NCBI GenBank assembly: GCA_018061265.1
Contig: JAGOUM010000032.1
Location: 1 to 34,588, forward strand
DNA length: 34,588 nucleotides
DNA from: Rhodoferax sp.
GTDB taxonomy: Bacteria > Pseudomonadota > Gammaproteobacteria > Burkholderiales > Burkholderiaceae_C
Reading direction: 5' to 3'
Below are positions 24,130 through 31,606 of the stretch, piece after piece (the stretch's first letter is position 1; every line of letters starts with the position of its first letter). The notes under the pieces are model-generated. The model saw nothing but the letters and a program-made list of their open reading frames with translations, was not told the DNA's origin and made no database searches. The translations under genes and the position numbers were made by a program.

Positions 24130-25013
24130 CCGAAGCGCAAGCGTTGCGCGCACTCACCGCGCTGGCGCAAGCCTCGCGCTTGCAGATTTTTCGCCAACTG
24201 GTGGTGATGGGGCAACTGGGCATGACCCCCGGGCAGCTGGCCGACATCCTGGCCATGTCGCCCACCGCGCTGTCATTTCACCTCAATGCGCTAAGCCAGG
24301 CGGGGCTGATCACGCAGGAGCGCCAGGGGCGCAACCTGATCTACCGCGCTGCGCTGCACACCATGAATGCGCTGCTGTCCTATCTGAGCCTGAATTGCTG
24401 CGCCGTGCCGGCCTGTAGCGTGCCCGGCGCTGCCGACGCTGATCAAACGCCAGGCGAGGCTGTTTATTTGTCCGATGTTTCTTTACTATCCAACCTAAGG
24501 AGCCCTGTCATGTCCAAAAACGTGATGAACGTTCTGTTCATTTGCACCCACAATTCGGCGCGCAGCATCATTGCCGAAGCCTTGCTCAACCAACTAGGCG
24601 GTGGCCGTTTTCGCGGCTACAGCGCGGGCAGCACGCCGTCGGGCACGGTCAACCCCAAGGCGATCGAACTGCTGGAACGCAACCGCTACCGCGTGAGCGA
24701 GCTGCGTAGCAAAGACTGGGCCGAGTTTGCCGCACCAGGTGCACCGGAAATGGACTTTGTGCTCACTGTTTGCGACAAGGCCGCTGGCGAAGTGTGCCCG
24801 GTGTGGCCGGGCCAGCCGCTGTCAGCCCACTGGGGCGTGCCTGACCCGGCCGCCGTGCAGGGCACCGCAGCAGAAATTGACCACGCTTTCACCGACGCGT
24901 TTCTGGTGCTGCAGCGGCGTGTGTCGCTGTTTTTGAACCTGCCGTTTGAAAAGCTCGAGCGCTTATCGCTGCTCAAGGAGCTGCAAGGCATTGGTACCAG
25001 CCGTCACGACTGA
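24126..25013 (+). CDS. ArsR-family repressor fused in frame to arsenate reductase ArsC
   Basis: A 295-residue open frame joining two usual ars proteins. Residues 1-100 are an ArsR/SmtB winged helix with recognition region SPTALSFHLNALSQAG and a C-terminal cysteine group C91, C92, C97 (NCCAVPAC) of the kind that binds As(III) in the AfArsR-type regulators. Residues 129-295 are an LMW-phosphatase-type ArsC: CX5R loop ICTHNSARS and a second cysteine pair in VCDKAAGEVCPVWP. Residues 100-128 form a linker of lower GC. The internal ATG 24510 has a good AAGGAG, so free ArsC (167 residues) may be made too. The start overlaps the arsJ stop. Arsenate reduction feeds ACR3, next in the operon. Confidence 0.9.
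   Translation: MTEAQALRALTALAQASRLQIFRQLVVMGQLGMTPGQLADILAMSPTALSFHLNALSQAGLITQERQGRNLIYRAALHTMNALLSYLSLNCCAVPACSVPGAADADQTPGEAVYLSDVSLLSNLRSPVMSKNVMNVLFICTHNSARSIIAEALLNQLGGGRFRGYSAGSTPSGTVNPKAIELLERNRYRVSELRSKDWAEFAAPGAPEMDFVLTVCDKAAGEVCPVWPGQPLSAHWGVPDPAAVQGTAAEIDHAFTDAFLVLQRRVSLFLNLPFEKLERLSLLKELQGIGTSRHD
24497..24502 (+). promoter_or_regulatory. Internal ribosome-binding site for free ArsC within the ArsR-ArsC frame
   Basis: AAGGAG lies seven bases before ATG 24510, which opens MSKNVMNVLFICTHNSARS, a normal ArsC N-terminus. No stop codon separates it from the ArsR part. It suggests that the two were separate genes and that ArsC may still be translated alone. Confidence 0.65.
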
Positions 25014-25023
25014 GGGCCTATCC

Positions 25024-26091
25024 ATGAGCGCGCAATGTGAAGTGACCGCCAAACAAGCCGTTGGCGCGCCGATGAGCGTGTTTGAGCGTTATCTGTCGGT
25101 GTGGGTGGCTCTGTGTATCGTGGCGGGCATTGCGCTGGGACAATTCTTGCCCGGGCTGTTTCAGGCCATTGGCCGTATGGAGGTGGCCCAGGTCAACCTG
25201 CCGGTGGGTGTGCTGATCTGGGTGATGATCATCCCGATGTTGCTCAAAGTCGACTTTTCAGCGCTGGGCGAAGTGCGCAAACACGTGAAGGGCATTGGCG
25301 TGACGCTGTTCATCAACTGGCTGGTCAAGCCATTTTCGATGGCGTTTCTGGCCTGGCTGTTTATCCGTACTCTGTTTGCACCCTGGCTGCCGCCCGATCA
25401 AATTGACAGTTACATTGCCGGTCTGATTCTGTTGGCCGCAGCACCCTGCACGGCGATGGTGTTTGTCTGGAGCCGCCTGACCGGTGGAGACCCCCTGTTC
25501 ACCCTGAGCCAGGTGGCGCTGAACGACAGCATCATGGTGGTGGCGTTTGCACCTTTGGTGGCTTTTTTGCTGGGCTTGTCGAGCATCATCGTGCCATGGG
25601 CCACCCTGCTGATCTCGGTGGGTTTGTACATTGTGATTCCGGTGATCGTGGCTCAGATACTTCGCAAGTCCTTGTTACAAAAGGGGCAGGCGGCCTTTGA
25701 TGCAGCGATGGACCGAATCGGCCCATGGTCCATCACCGCGCTGCTGGCCACGTTGGTGTTGCTGTTTGCGTTTCAGGGCGAAGCCATTTTGAAGCAACCG
25801 CTGGTGATTGCGCTTCTGGCTGTGCCAATCCTGATTCAGGTGTTTTTCAACGCCGGCCTGGCCTATTGGCTGAATCGTGTAGTGGGTGAAAAGCACAACG
25901 TGGCCTGCCCCTCAGCGCTGATTGGTGCCTCCAACTTTTTTGAACTGGCGGTGGCGGCTGCCATCAGCCTGTTTGGCTTTAACTCGGGCGCGGCGCTGGC
26001 TACTGTGGTAGGGGTGCTGATCGAGGTGCCGGTGATGTTGCTGGTGGTTCAGGTGGTCAATCGCAGCAAGGGCTGGTACGAACGGACATAG
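25024..26091 (+). CDS. arsB: ACR3-family arsenite efflux transporter
   Basis: A 355-residue inner-membrane protein with ten predicted helices. The essential cysteine of the family is C142 in AAAPCTAMVFVWS in helix 4, and the closing half has ASNFFELAVAAAISLFGF and the conserved glutamate in GVLIEVPVMLLVV. It expels As(III) using the membrane potential or proton gradient. Several databases name this gene arsB or acr3; it is the ACR3 type, not the ArsB type. It starts ten bases after the ArsR-ArsC frame and is last in the operon. The 124 bases after it, up to the convergent barrel gene, hold no clear terminator. Confidence 0.95.
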   Translation: MSAQCEVTAKQAVGAPMSVFERYLSVWVALCIVAGIALGQFLPGLFQAIGRMEVAQVNLPVGVLIWVMIIPMLLKVDFSALGEVRKHVKGIGVTLFINWLVKPFSMAFLAWLFIRTLFAPWLPPDQIDSYIAGLILLAAAPCTAMVFVWSRLTGGDPLFTLSQVALNDSIMVVAFAPLVAFLLGLSSIIVPWATLLISVGLYIVIPVIVAQILRKSLLQKGQAAFDAAMDRIGPWSITALLATLVLLFAFQGEAILKQPLVIALLAVPILIQVFFNAGLAYWLNRVVGEKHNVACPSALIGASNFFELAVAAAISLFGFNSGAALATVVGVLIEVPVMLLVVQVVNRSKGWYERT

Positions 26092-26215
26092 TTGCCTATT
26101 TTTATAGCGACCAGCCTAGGCTGCATAACCGCGACAGCCCGATCAGGTAAGAAACTTGATTTTCTGTGCCGCCACGGATACCGGGCTCCGTTAGAAAATT
26201 TGCGCAATAGATATT

Positions 26216-27541
26216 TTAAAAATAATAGCGTGCATAGGCTTCCAGACGGGCGCTGGAGGCTTTTTCACCAAACTCTGTGTGCGCCTGTCCACCCAGCAGG
26301 CTTAGTCGTCCCCGCAGTTCCCAGTTTGAAAATCCGGTGTAGCTCATTTCAGGTGTGATCTGAAAGCTGCGATCGTTCAGATTGACCATGGCCGTCACCG
26401 ACACAGCGCCATATACCCAATTGAAAGGTTCACTCACGCTGGCTTTCACATACAGATAGTCGCGCGCCGGGTTGGGCCGGCCATAACCCGACTGCGCCAC
26501 ACTGCGCGCCTTGCTCAGCAGTGTGGCCGGTGCACCGGGTGCCAGCGCAGAATCAAGAAACCGGTAATGCGCGTCCATTTCCGAACCCTGGTACCCCGCA
26601 CCGTTGCGGTAATACTCGGCAATCCAGGTCACCTCGCCTTGCGTAAGGTAGCGCAGCCCCAACAGAAACGAATTCACATCAACCTGCCGGGTGTTGATGA
26701 CCCCGGTGACACTCACGGTGGTGCGCGTGACCCCCAGCGTGCGCGCCCATTCACCGTGTATTTCCAGCGCAGTGCTGAGGTTGCGCGAAAAATCCAGGCC
26801 AAAACTCTCGGGGCGGGCACCCTTGGCACGCCACATCAGATCCACATCGGTGTCCCAAGCCAGTAGGTACAGTCTGGCCGCCGGATTCAGGTCCCTGGTC
26901 TGACCAAAGTCGCTGTTCAGGCTGTCATCGGTCGGCAGCAACAGGCCCGTGAAGCCGATGGTCGAAATCGGCCCGCTCAATGTTTGGGTCCATTCGCCGC
27001 TGGCCATGACAAATCCCTCACGCGTGGCGGTGGGGTCATTGGCGTCCTTGGGCCGCTCGACCATCGCCACCGGACTCCACGCGTAGCCCTTACCCCAACG
27101 CTGCACACGCTTGCCCACGTCAAAACTCAGACCCGTGCTGACGCTCCAGCGCAAGCCACCTTCCATCACGGCCGGGACCTTGGTGGTGCTGACCAAGGCA
27201 TCGTCAGCCCAACTACTCTGGGCTCGTGCATCAAGCACAAAATCGCCCAGGTTGAGCTTGCTGCTGAGCTCCAGCGTGCTGGTGCTGCGCAGCAGATCAT
27301 TTCTGGGTTGGGCACCGGGATAGGTCAGTTTGTAGGCTGCGCTGTCACCGCGCAATTGAAGTAGCTCCTCCTTTTGTTCCAGGTATCCAGAAAACTCGAA
27401 GGTCTTTTTTTCAAACTCCGAGGCATCAAAGCTGAACTCCGGGGCGCTGGTCGACTGTGCCCACACCGGGGTGACCAACAAGCCAGCCATTCCCAGCAGC
27501 ACACTTGCCAGGGCGCTCTGGCCACTGGGCTCCCCACTCAC
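26216..27541 (-). CDS. Outer-membrane beta-barrel protein of an ABC/LolA-like operon
   Basis: A 441-residue protein. Residues ~1-28 look like a signal peptide (ALASVLLGMAGLLVTPVWA, then QS). The rest is rich in alternating aromatic/polar strands (FEFSGYLEQKEELLQL, LYLLAWDTDVDLMWRA, GEVTWIAEYYRNGAGYQG) and ends in ARYYF, the terminal phenylalanine recognised by the Bam machine. I cannot name the family; alginate-export-type and DUF1302-type proteins are similar in kind. The start is GTG overlapping the LolA-like gene's stop (GTGA), so the two are coupled. It is presumably the outer-membrane end of the system encoded here. Confidence 0.75.
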   Translation of the reverse strand: MSGEPSGQSALASVLLGMAGLLVTPVWAQSTSAPEFSFDASEFEKKTFEFSGYLEQKEELLQLRGDSAAYKLTYPGAQPRNDLLRSTSTLELSSKLNLGDFVLDARAQSSWADDALVSTTKVPAVMEGGLRWSVSTGLSFDVGKRVQRWGKGYAWSPVAMVERPKDANDPTATREGFVMASGEWTQTLSGPISTIGFTGLLLPTDDSLNSDFGQTRDLNPAARLYLLAWDTDVDLMWRAKGARPESFGLDFSRNLSTALEIHGEWARTLGVTRTTVSVTGVINTRQVDVNSFLLGLRYLTQGEVTWIAEYYRNGAGYQGSEMDAHYRFLDSALAPGAPATLLSKARSVAQSGYGRPNPARDYLYVKASVSEPFNWVYGAVSVTAMVNLNDRSFQITPEMSYTGFSNWELRGRLSLLGGQAHTEFGEKASSARLEAYARYYF

Positions 27542-28272
27542 TTACGCAACTCCTCCAGCCGGGCCATAAAACCCTGGGTGAACACTTCGTCGGCAAAGTC
27601 ACGCTTTTTCAGGCCCGAGTACAGCATGACGGATTTGTAGTCCTTGTACAGCGGGCTGTCGGTCTCGATCGTGGCCGGGCGCTTGATGCCACCTCCAAAG
27701 TCCTTGATGTCCTTGAAATGCAGAGTTTTCAACAGCATGCCGCTGCTGGCATAGGCCTCGATGTCAACGGGCAAGATAAGCTTTTTGTCCACCGTCATCT
27801 TCAGTTTGTCGTAGGCCACCTCGCCGGTTTTGGCTTTGAGGTGCAGGGTGTAGAGCTTGTCAGTTTCATCCACCGCGCTCACGTCGTACTCCACCGCATA
27901 GTCCAGCCGCATGATGTCGGCGTTGTTGAACACTCCGCCGGTGACCGACTGCAGGCTGGTGATGCGCACCGGCTTGCCCACGTTGGGGATGTACATCCAC
28001 ATGTTGTCGCCCTGGCGCAGGGTGCTGCGACCCTTGTCGCTGCTGGGTTGCAGAAACAGGCTGGCGGTCTGATCCTTGCCTTTTTTGACCGAATAAAGCA
28101 CAAATTCCTTTTTGCTGCCGTTGGGTTCGATGTTGATCAGCTTTCGGTAGCTCTCATACGACTCGGGTTCCAGATTGCGGTCAAGTTTTTTGAGAATGGC
28201 GACACCGTCCACGGCAAACACCAGCAGCGGTGCGCACAGGGTGGTCAGAACGATGGATTTGAAAAATTTCAT
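27538..28272 (-). CDS. LolA-like outer-membrane lipoprotein-sorting protein
   Basis: A 244-residue periplasmic protein with a signal peptide at residues 1-20 (MKFFKSIVLTTLCAPLLVFA). The body has the open-barrel strand pattern of the LolA-like group: KKEFVLYSVKKGKDQTASLF, GDNMWMYIPNVGKPVRI, the signature SVTGGVFNNADIMRLDYAVEY and KKLILPVDIEAYASSG. Such proteins carry a lipid or lipoprotein across the periplasm and commonly accompany FtsX-type ABC permeases. The start at ATG 28272 was chosen because it opens the signal peptide; an ATG at 28299 gives nine extra residues. It is distinct from housekeeping lolA by length and context. Confidence 0.88.
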   Translation of the reverse strand: MKFFKSIVLTTLCAPLLVFAVDGVAILKKLDRNLEPESYESYRKLINIEPNGSKKEFVLYSVKKGKDQTASLFLQPSSDKGRSTLRQGDNMWMYIPNVGKPVRITSLQSVTGGVFNNADIMRLDYAVEYDVSAVDETDKLYTLHLKAKTGEVAYDKLKMTVDKKLILPVDIEAYASSGMLLKTLHFKDIKDFGGGIKRPATIETDSPLYKDYKSVMLYSGLKKRDFADEVFTQGFMARLEELRK

Positions 28273-28291
28273 GATGTTGATTGCTCCAGGT

Positions 28292-29536
28292 TCACACATG
28301 GCGCAGTGCCTGAATCGGGTCCATGAGGGCAGCCCGCCAGGCTGGCTGCAGGCTTGCCAAGCCCGACACCAGCACCGCCAGGCCCAACACGCCCATCACC
28401 TCAAACGGGCTCAATGCCGGATGCAAGGTGATCTGCTCGCGGCCAAAGTTGAACACCACCGGCCACACATTGAGTGCAGCCACCACGGCGTAACTCAGGG
28501 CCACGCCGGCCAGCGCACCGGCCAAACCCAGCAGCAGGCCTTCGCTCAAGAAAATCGCCATCAGTTTGCGCGGCTGCGTGCCCATGGCGGCCAGCGTGCC
28601 AATTTCTCGAATGCGCTCGTACACCGCCATCAGCATCACGTTCATCACACTCACCAGCACAATCGCCACCAGCATGATGCGGATAAAAAACGTCATCATG
28701 TCGATCATCTTCACAATATTGGCAAATGGCGACAGTTCCGCCCAGGTATGCAGTTCGGTGGCGGGTTTGTCTTCCTTGTTGCGAATGGTGTCGAGCGCGG
28801 CGGTCAGGCGCTTTTGGGCGGCTGGCAAGTTGTCGATGTTTTTCAACCGCACCGCCACTTCCATCACTTCTTCCTTGTCCATGCGCAGCAGTTCGCGGGC
28901 ATCCTTGATGTCGATGTAACCATCGCGTCCGCCCGGTCCGGTAATGCCTTCCAGAATGCCGCCGACCACAAAGGTTTTGCCATTGACCGAACCCGAGGCA
29001 TTGGTGGCCACCAGCACCACCGAGTCACCCACCTTGACCTTCATGCCGCGTGCCAGCAGGGCCGGCACCAGCACTTTGCCGGGCTCTACCAGCGGCCCGG
29101 TCTTGTTGCCGTCGCTGATGCGCTGGCGCAAGGCGGGCACAGCCGCGTCTTCGGCATCCGCCTCAACGCCGTTGAGGCGGATACTGCTGTTCTCGGTAAA
29201 GTTGCTGAACATGGCACCGAGTTTGACGCGCTTGGAGTACGCCAGAACCGCCGGGTCGGTTTTGAGGGCTTCGTCAATCAAGCCCACCGCTCTGGGCTGC
29301 AGGCTCATGGTCAGCGGCAGGTTGTCCATCGAGGCGGTGTAGCCCTTGCGGTGCACCTGCAGGTGGCCCAGCATGCTGTCGGTGATGGACCCGACCATGG
29401 TTTGTTTGAACGAGCCGGCGGCGGCCACAAACAACAGCAAGGCCACCACGCCGAGCATGATCAGCAGCGCCGTCAGCAAGGTGCGGCGCTGGTAACGCAG
29501 CAGATTGCGCAGCGCCAGTTTGAGGGTTGATTTCAT
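28292..29536 (-). CDS. FtsX/LolE-type ABC transporter permease
   Basis: A 414-residue inner-membrane protein with the four-helix MacB/LolCE layout: helix 1 at ~21-43 (LLTALLIMLGVVALLLFVAA), a large periplasmic domain of about 230 residues, then three helices (FFIRIMLVAIVLVSVMNVML near 285, LLLGLAGALAGVALSYAVVA near 330, MGVLGLAVLVSGLASLQPAW near 380). The conserved cytoplasmic loop YERIREIGTLAAMGTQPRKL contacts the ATPase. These machines pull substrates from the membrane to a periplasmic carrier instead of pumping across it. Its start overlaps the ATPase stop (ATGA) and its end lies 19 bases before the LolA-like gene. Confidence 0.92.
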   Translation of the reverse strand: MKSTLKLALRNLLRYQRRTLLTALLIMLGVVALLLFVAAAGSFKQTMVGSITDSMLGHLQVHRKGYTASMDNLPLTMSLQPRAVGLIDEALKTDPAVLAYSKRVKLGAMFSNFTENSSIRLNGVEADAEDAAVPALRQRISDGNKTGPLVEPGKVLVPALLARGMKVKVGDSVVLVATNASGSVNGKTFVVGGILEGITGPGGRDGYIDIKDARELLRMDKEEVMEVAVRLKNIDNLPAAQKRLTAALDTIRNKEDKPATELHTWAELSPFANIVKMIDMMTFFIRIMLVAIVLVSVMNVMLMAVYERIREIGTLAAMGTQPRKLMAIFLSEGLLLGLAGALAGVALSYAVVAALNVWPVVFNFGREQITLHPALSPFEVMGVLGLAVLVSGLASLQPAWRAALMDPIQALRHV

Positions 29537-30219
29537 GCTACGGCTCCTTGGCTCAACCGACCATCTTCCAGAGTAAAGGTTTGCTCGGCTTCGTGCATGA
29601 TCTTGGGGTCGTGGGTGGAAAAGATGAAGCTGGTGCCAAAGTTGTCGCGCATGGTCTTCATCAGATTGAGCACCTTGTAGGCGGTGTCATGGTCGAGATT
29701 CGCCGTCGGTTCGTCCGCCAGCACAAGTTTGGGTTCACCCACCAGCGCACGGGCCACCGCCACCCTTTGTTTTTGTCCACCTGAAAGCTGGTCAGGCCGC
29801 TTGTGGGCTTGCTCGGTCATGCCCACAGCAGCAATCATGGTGTTGACCCGCTCGCGGCGCTTGGCCTCAGTCCAGCCACGCACCATCAGCAGGGGGTATT
29901 CAATGTTTTCGTAAGCGCTGAGTACCGGCACCAGATTGAAGTCCTGAAACACAAAACCCAGGTGCTCGCCCCGAAAGGTGGCCGCCGCACTGCGCGACAA
30001 GGTACTGATGTCGGTGCCGTGCACCCGCAAGGTGCCGCTGCTGGGATGGTCCAGGCAGCCAATCAGGTTCAGCAGTGTGGATTTGCCGCTGCCCGAGGGG
30101 CCGACAAAGGCGGCAAAAGCGCCCTCGCCGATCTCGAAGCTGATGCCCTTGAGCGCCTGCACCTCCTGTTCACCCATGCGGTAACTTTTTGTGATGTTGA
30201 TGGCTTCTATCAATGACAT
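29533..30219 (-). CDS. LolD/MacB-type ABC transporter ATP-binding protein
   Basis: A 228-residue ATPase, started at ATG 30219 (MSLIEAINITKSYRMGEQEV). The motifs are Walker A GPSGSGKSTLLN, Q-loop VFQDFNLVPVLSAYENIEYP, signature LSGGQKQR, Walker B LVLADEPTANLDHDTA, and the switch in FSTHDPKIM. It belongs to the LolD/FtsE/MacB subgroup and pairs with the next gene's FtsX-type permease by a 4-base overlap. The small periplasmic protein gene ends 28 bases upstream, so these probably share a promoter in 30644-30874. Confidence 0.94.
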   Translation of the reverse strand: MSLIEAINITKSYRMGEQEVQALKGISFEIGEGAFAAFVGPSGSGKSTLLNLIGCLDHPSSGTLRVHGTDISTLSRSAAATFRGEHLGFVFQDFNLVPVLSAYENIEYPLLMVRGWTEAKRRERVNTMIAAVGMTEQAHKRPDQLSGGQKQRVAVARALVGEPKLVLADEPTANLDHDTAYKVLNLMKTMRDNFGTSFIFSTHDPKIMHEAEQTFTLEDGRLSQGAVA

Positions 30220-30247
30220 TTTTTGCGTTCTTTCTGTTGACCGGCCA

Positions 30248-30643
30248 TTATTTGATGAAACCACGCGCTTTCATGACATCACAGCCGTTTTGTCGTGGGG
30301 TGTTGAGCGTGACACCTTTTTCCTTGGCACGGGCTTGCATGGCCGCGTGCTGTTCTGCTTGCACGACTTTGCATTCGTCATAGGTTTTGACCGCCCGCAT
30401 TTTGCTTTGGTTGGCTGTGCGCTCTTCGGCCGTCATCAAGGTCCAGCCAGGGGTGTTGGTCTGGTTAAAACGCATGGCACGCATACCCCGTGCTCCCGGG
30501 CCTTGGCCTTGCATTCCAGCACCCATACCGGGGCCCATGCCGGGTGCCGCTACCGGCCCGCTTTGTGCCAGCACAGATGCCGAAAGGACCGAAGCCAAAG
30601 TGGTTGCGAGGGCGATGCCTTTAAAGGTGCTTGAGGTTTTCAT
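30248..30643 (-). CDS. Small Met/Gly-rich periplasmic protein, unknown function
   Basis: A 131-residue secreted protein, started at ATG 30643 with AGGAG seven bases before. The signal peptide is at residues 1-27 (ALATTLASVLSASVLAQ). It is followed by a Gly/Met/Pro-rich stretch (GMGPGMGAGMQGQGPGARGM, residues 35-54) and a charged domain with two cysteines, C91 (YDECKVV) and C121 (NGCDVMKARG), that could form a disulfide. The Met-rich stretch is reminiscent of copper-binding proteins, but that is only resemblance. I do not recognise a named family. It is first in the envelope operon and divergent from a two-component system, so it may be the sensed or induced component. Confidence 0.75.
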   Translation of the reverse strand: MKTSSTFKGIALATTLASVLSASVLAQSGPVAAPGMGPGMGAGMQGQGPGARGMRAMRFNQTNTPGWTLMTAEERTANQSKMRAVKTYDECKVVQAEQHAAMQARAKEKGVTLNTPRQNGCDVMKARGFIK

Positions 30644-30726
30644 GATGGAACTCCTGTGGTTGATCTGCATGGGGGGCAAACCGATGTTTGCTATCCCTGA
30701 AGACAATTGGAGCGCCCTCGTGTCAA

Positions 30727-30797
30727 CGCTGTGTTGCGTCAAACCGCTCATTTGCATCGCTGTGTTACGCATCAACCTTGCGTTACAGTGCGTTACA
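30727..30797. promoter_or_regulatory. Direct repeats in the divergent promoter: candidate response-regulator sites
   Basis: GCGTTACAGT GCGTTACA (30780-30797) is a tandem pair with 10-base spacing, as usual for OmpR-family regulators. Upstream, CGCTGTGTTGCG (30727) recurs as CGCTGTGTTACG (30758), 31 bases or about three turns apart. These lie in the 231-base gap between the envelope operon and the regulator gene, and could control both. Confidence 0.5.
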
Positions 30798-30874
30798 AAA
30801 CACGCAGGGGAGCCAGCTTCCATGATGTCAGGCCTGGCTGTAGGCTTGCCAAATTGCACAAAAAGTGGAGAGGT

Positions 30875-31606
30875 ATGGACAAAAAAGACTGCATCCTGAT
30901 CGTCGACGATGAAGCGGATATCCGCCGCCTGCTGGTCGACTACCTGGCACGCAATGGCTTTGAAGCGGTGGCTGCCCGGGATGGTCGGGAGATGTGGCAG
31001 ATGCTGCAGCAACATGCAGTCGATCTGCTGGTGCTGGACTTGATGCTGCCCGACACCGACGGACTGACACTTTGTCGCGACCTGCGTGCCAAATCCAGTT
31101 TACCGGTCATCATGTTGACAGCGCGCGGCGAAGAAGCTGACCGCATCGTGGGGATTGAGATGGGGGCTGATGACTACCTGGTCAAACCATTCAACCCGCG
31201 CGAATTGCTCGCCCGCATCAAATCCATCTTGCGCCGCACCCGGGCGCTGCCGCCCAACCTCAAACCCGAACCTGTGCGCTGCCTGACCTTTGCCGGCTGG
31301 TGCCTCGACACCGCTGAGCGTTTGTTAATCGCCCCGGACGGGGTGGCGACGCCACTGTCTGGCGGCGAATTCCGCCTGTTGCGCATCTTGCTGGAGCACC
31401 CCAACCGTGTGGTCACGCGTGATCAACTGATCGAGATGATTCATGGACGCGAGGCTGAGGCATATGACCGCGCGATTGATGTTCAGGTGAGCCGCTTGCG
31501 CCACCGCCTGCGTGACGACAGTCGAGAGCCGCAGTTGATCAAAACTGTGCGCGGTGAAGGTTATGTGTTGGCCTCCAGCGTCGAGGCCCGCCAACAATGC
31601 GGCTGA
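30875..31606 (+). CDS. OmpR-family response regulator
   Basis: A 243-residue DNA-binding regulator, started at ATG 30875 with GGAGAGG just before it. The receiver domain (residues 1-120) has D11/D12, the phosphoacceptor D55 (LLVLDLMLPDTDG), T82 (IMLTARG) and K104 (LVKPFNPREL). The C-terminal winged helix (about 140-235) shows LSGGEFRLLRILLEHPNRVV and the recognition region YDRAIDVQVSRLRHRL. It is coupled to the kinase gene by a 10-base overlap. The divergent envelope operon is the obvious candidate target. Confidence 0.95.
   Translation: MDKKDCILIVDDEADIRRLLVDYLARNGFEAVAARDGREMWQMLQQHAVDLLVLDLMLPDTDGLTLCRDLRAKSSLPVIMLTARGEEADRIVGIEMGADDYLVKPFNPRELLARIKSILRRTRALPPNLKPEPVRCLTFAGWCLDTAERLLIAPDGVATPLSGGEFRLLRILLEHPNRVVTRDQLIEMIHGREAEAYDRAIDVQVSRLRHRLRDDSREPQLIKTVRGEGYVLASSVEARQQCG

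Noticed and set aside
26112-26123. CAGCCTAGGCTG palindrome after the ACR3 gene, with AGCCCG...CGGGCT further on
   Set aside because: The first has no loop and no T-run and the second has a ~41-base loop, so neither makes a convincing terminator; left unassigned.
28175-29530. Plus-strand open frame (451 codons) opposite the FtsX-type permease
   Set aside because: It is rich in His and Gln and mirrors the permease's third codon position pattern; the permease is supported by helices and ABC linkage.
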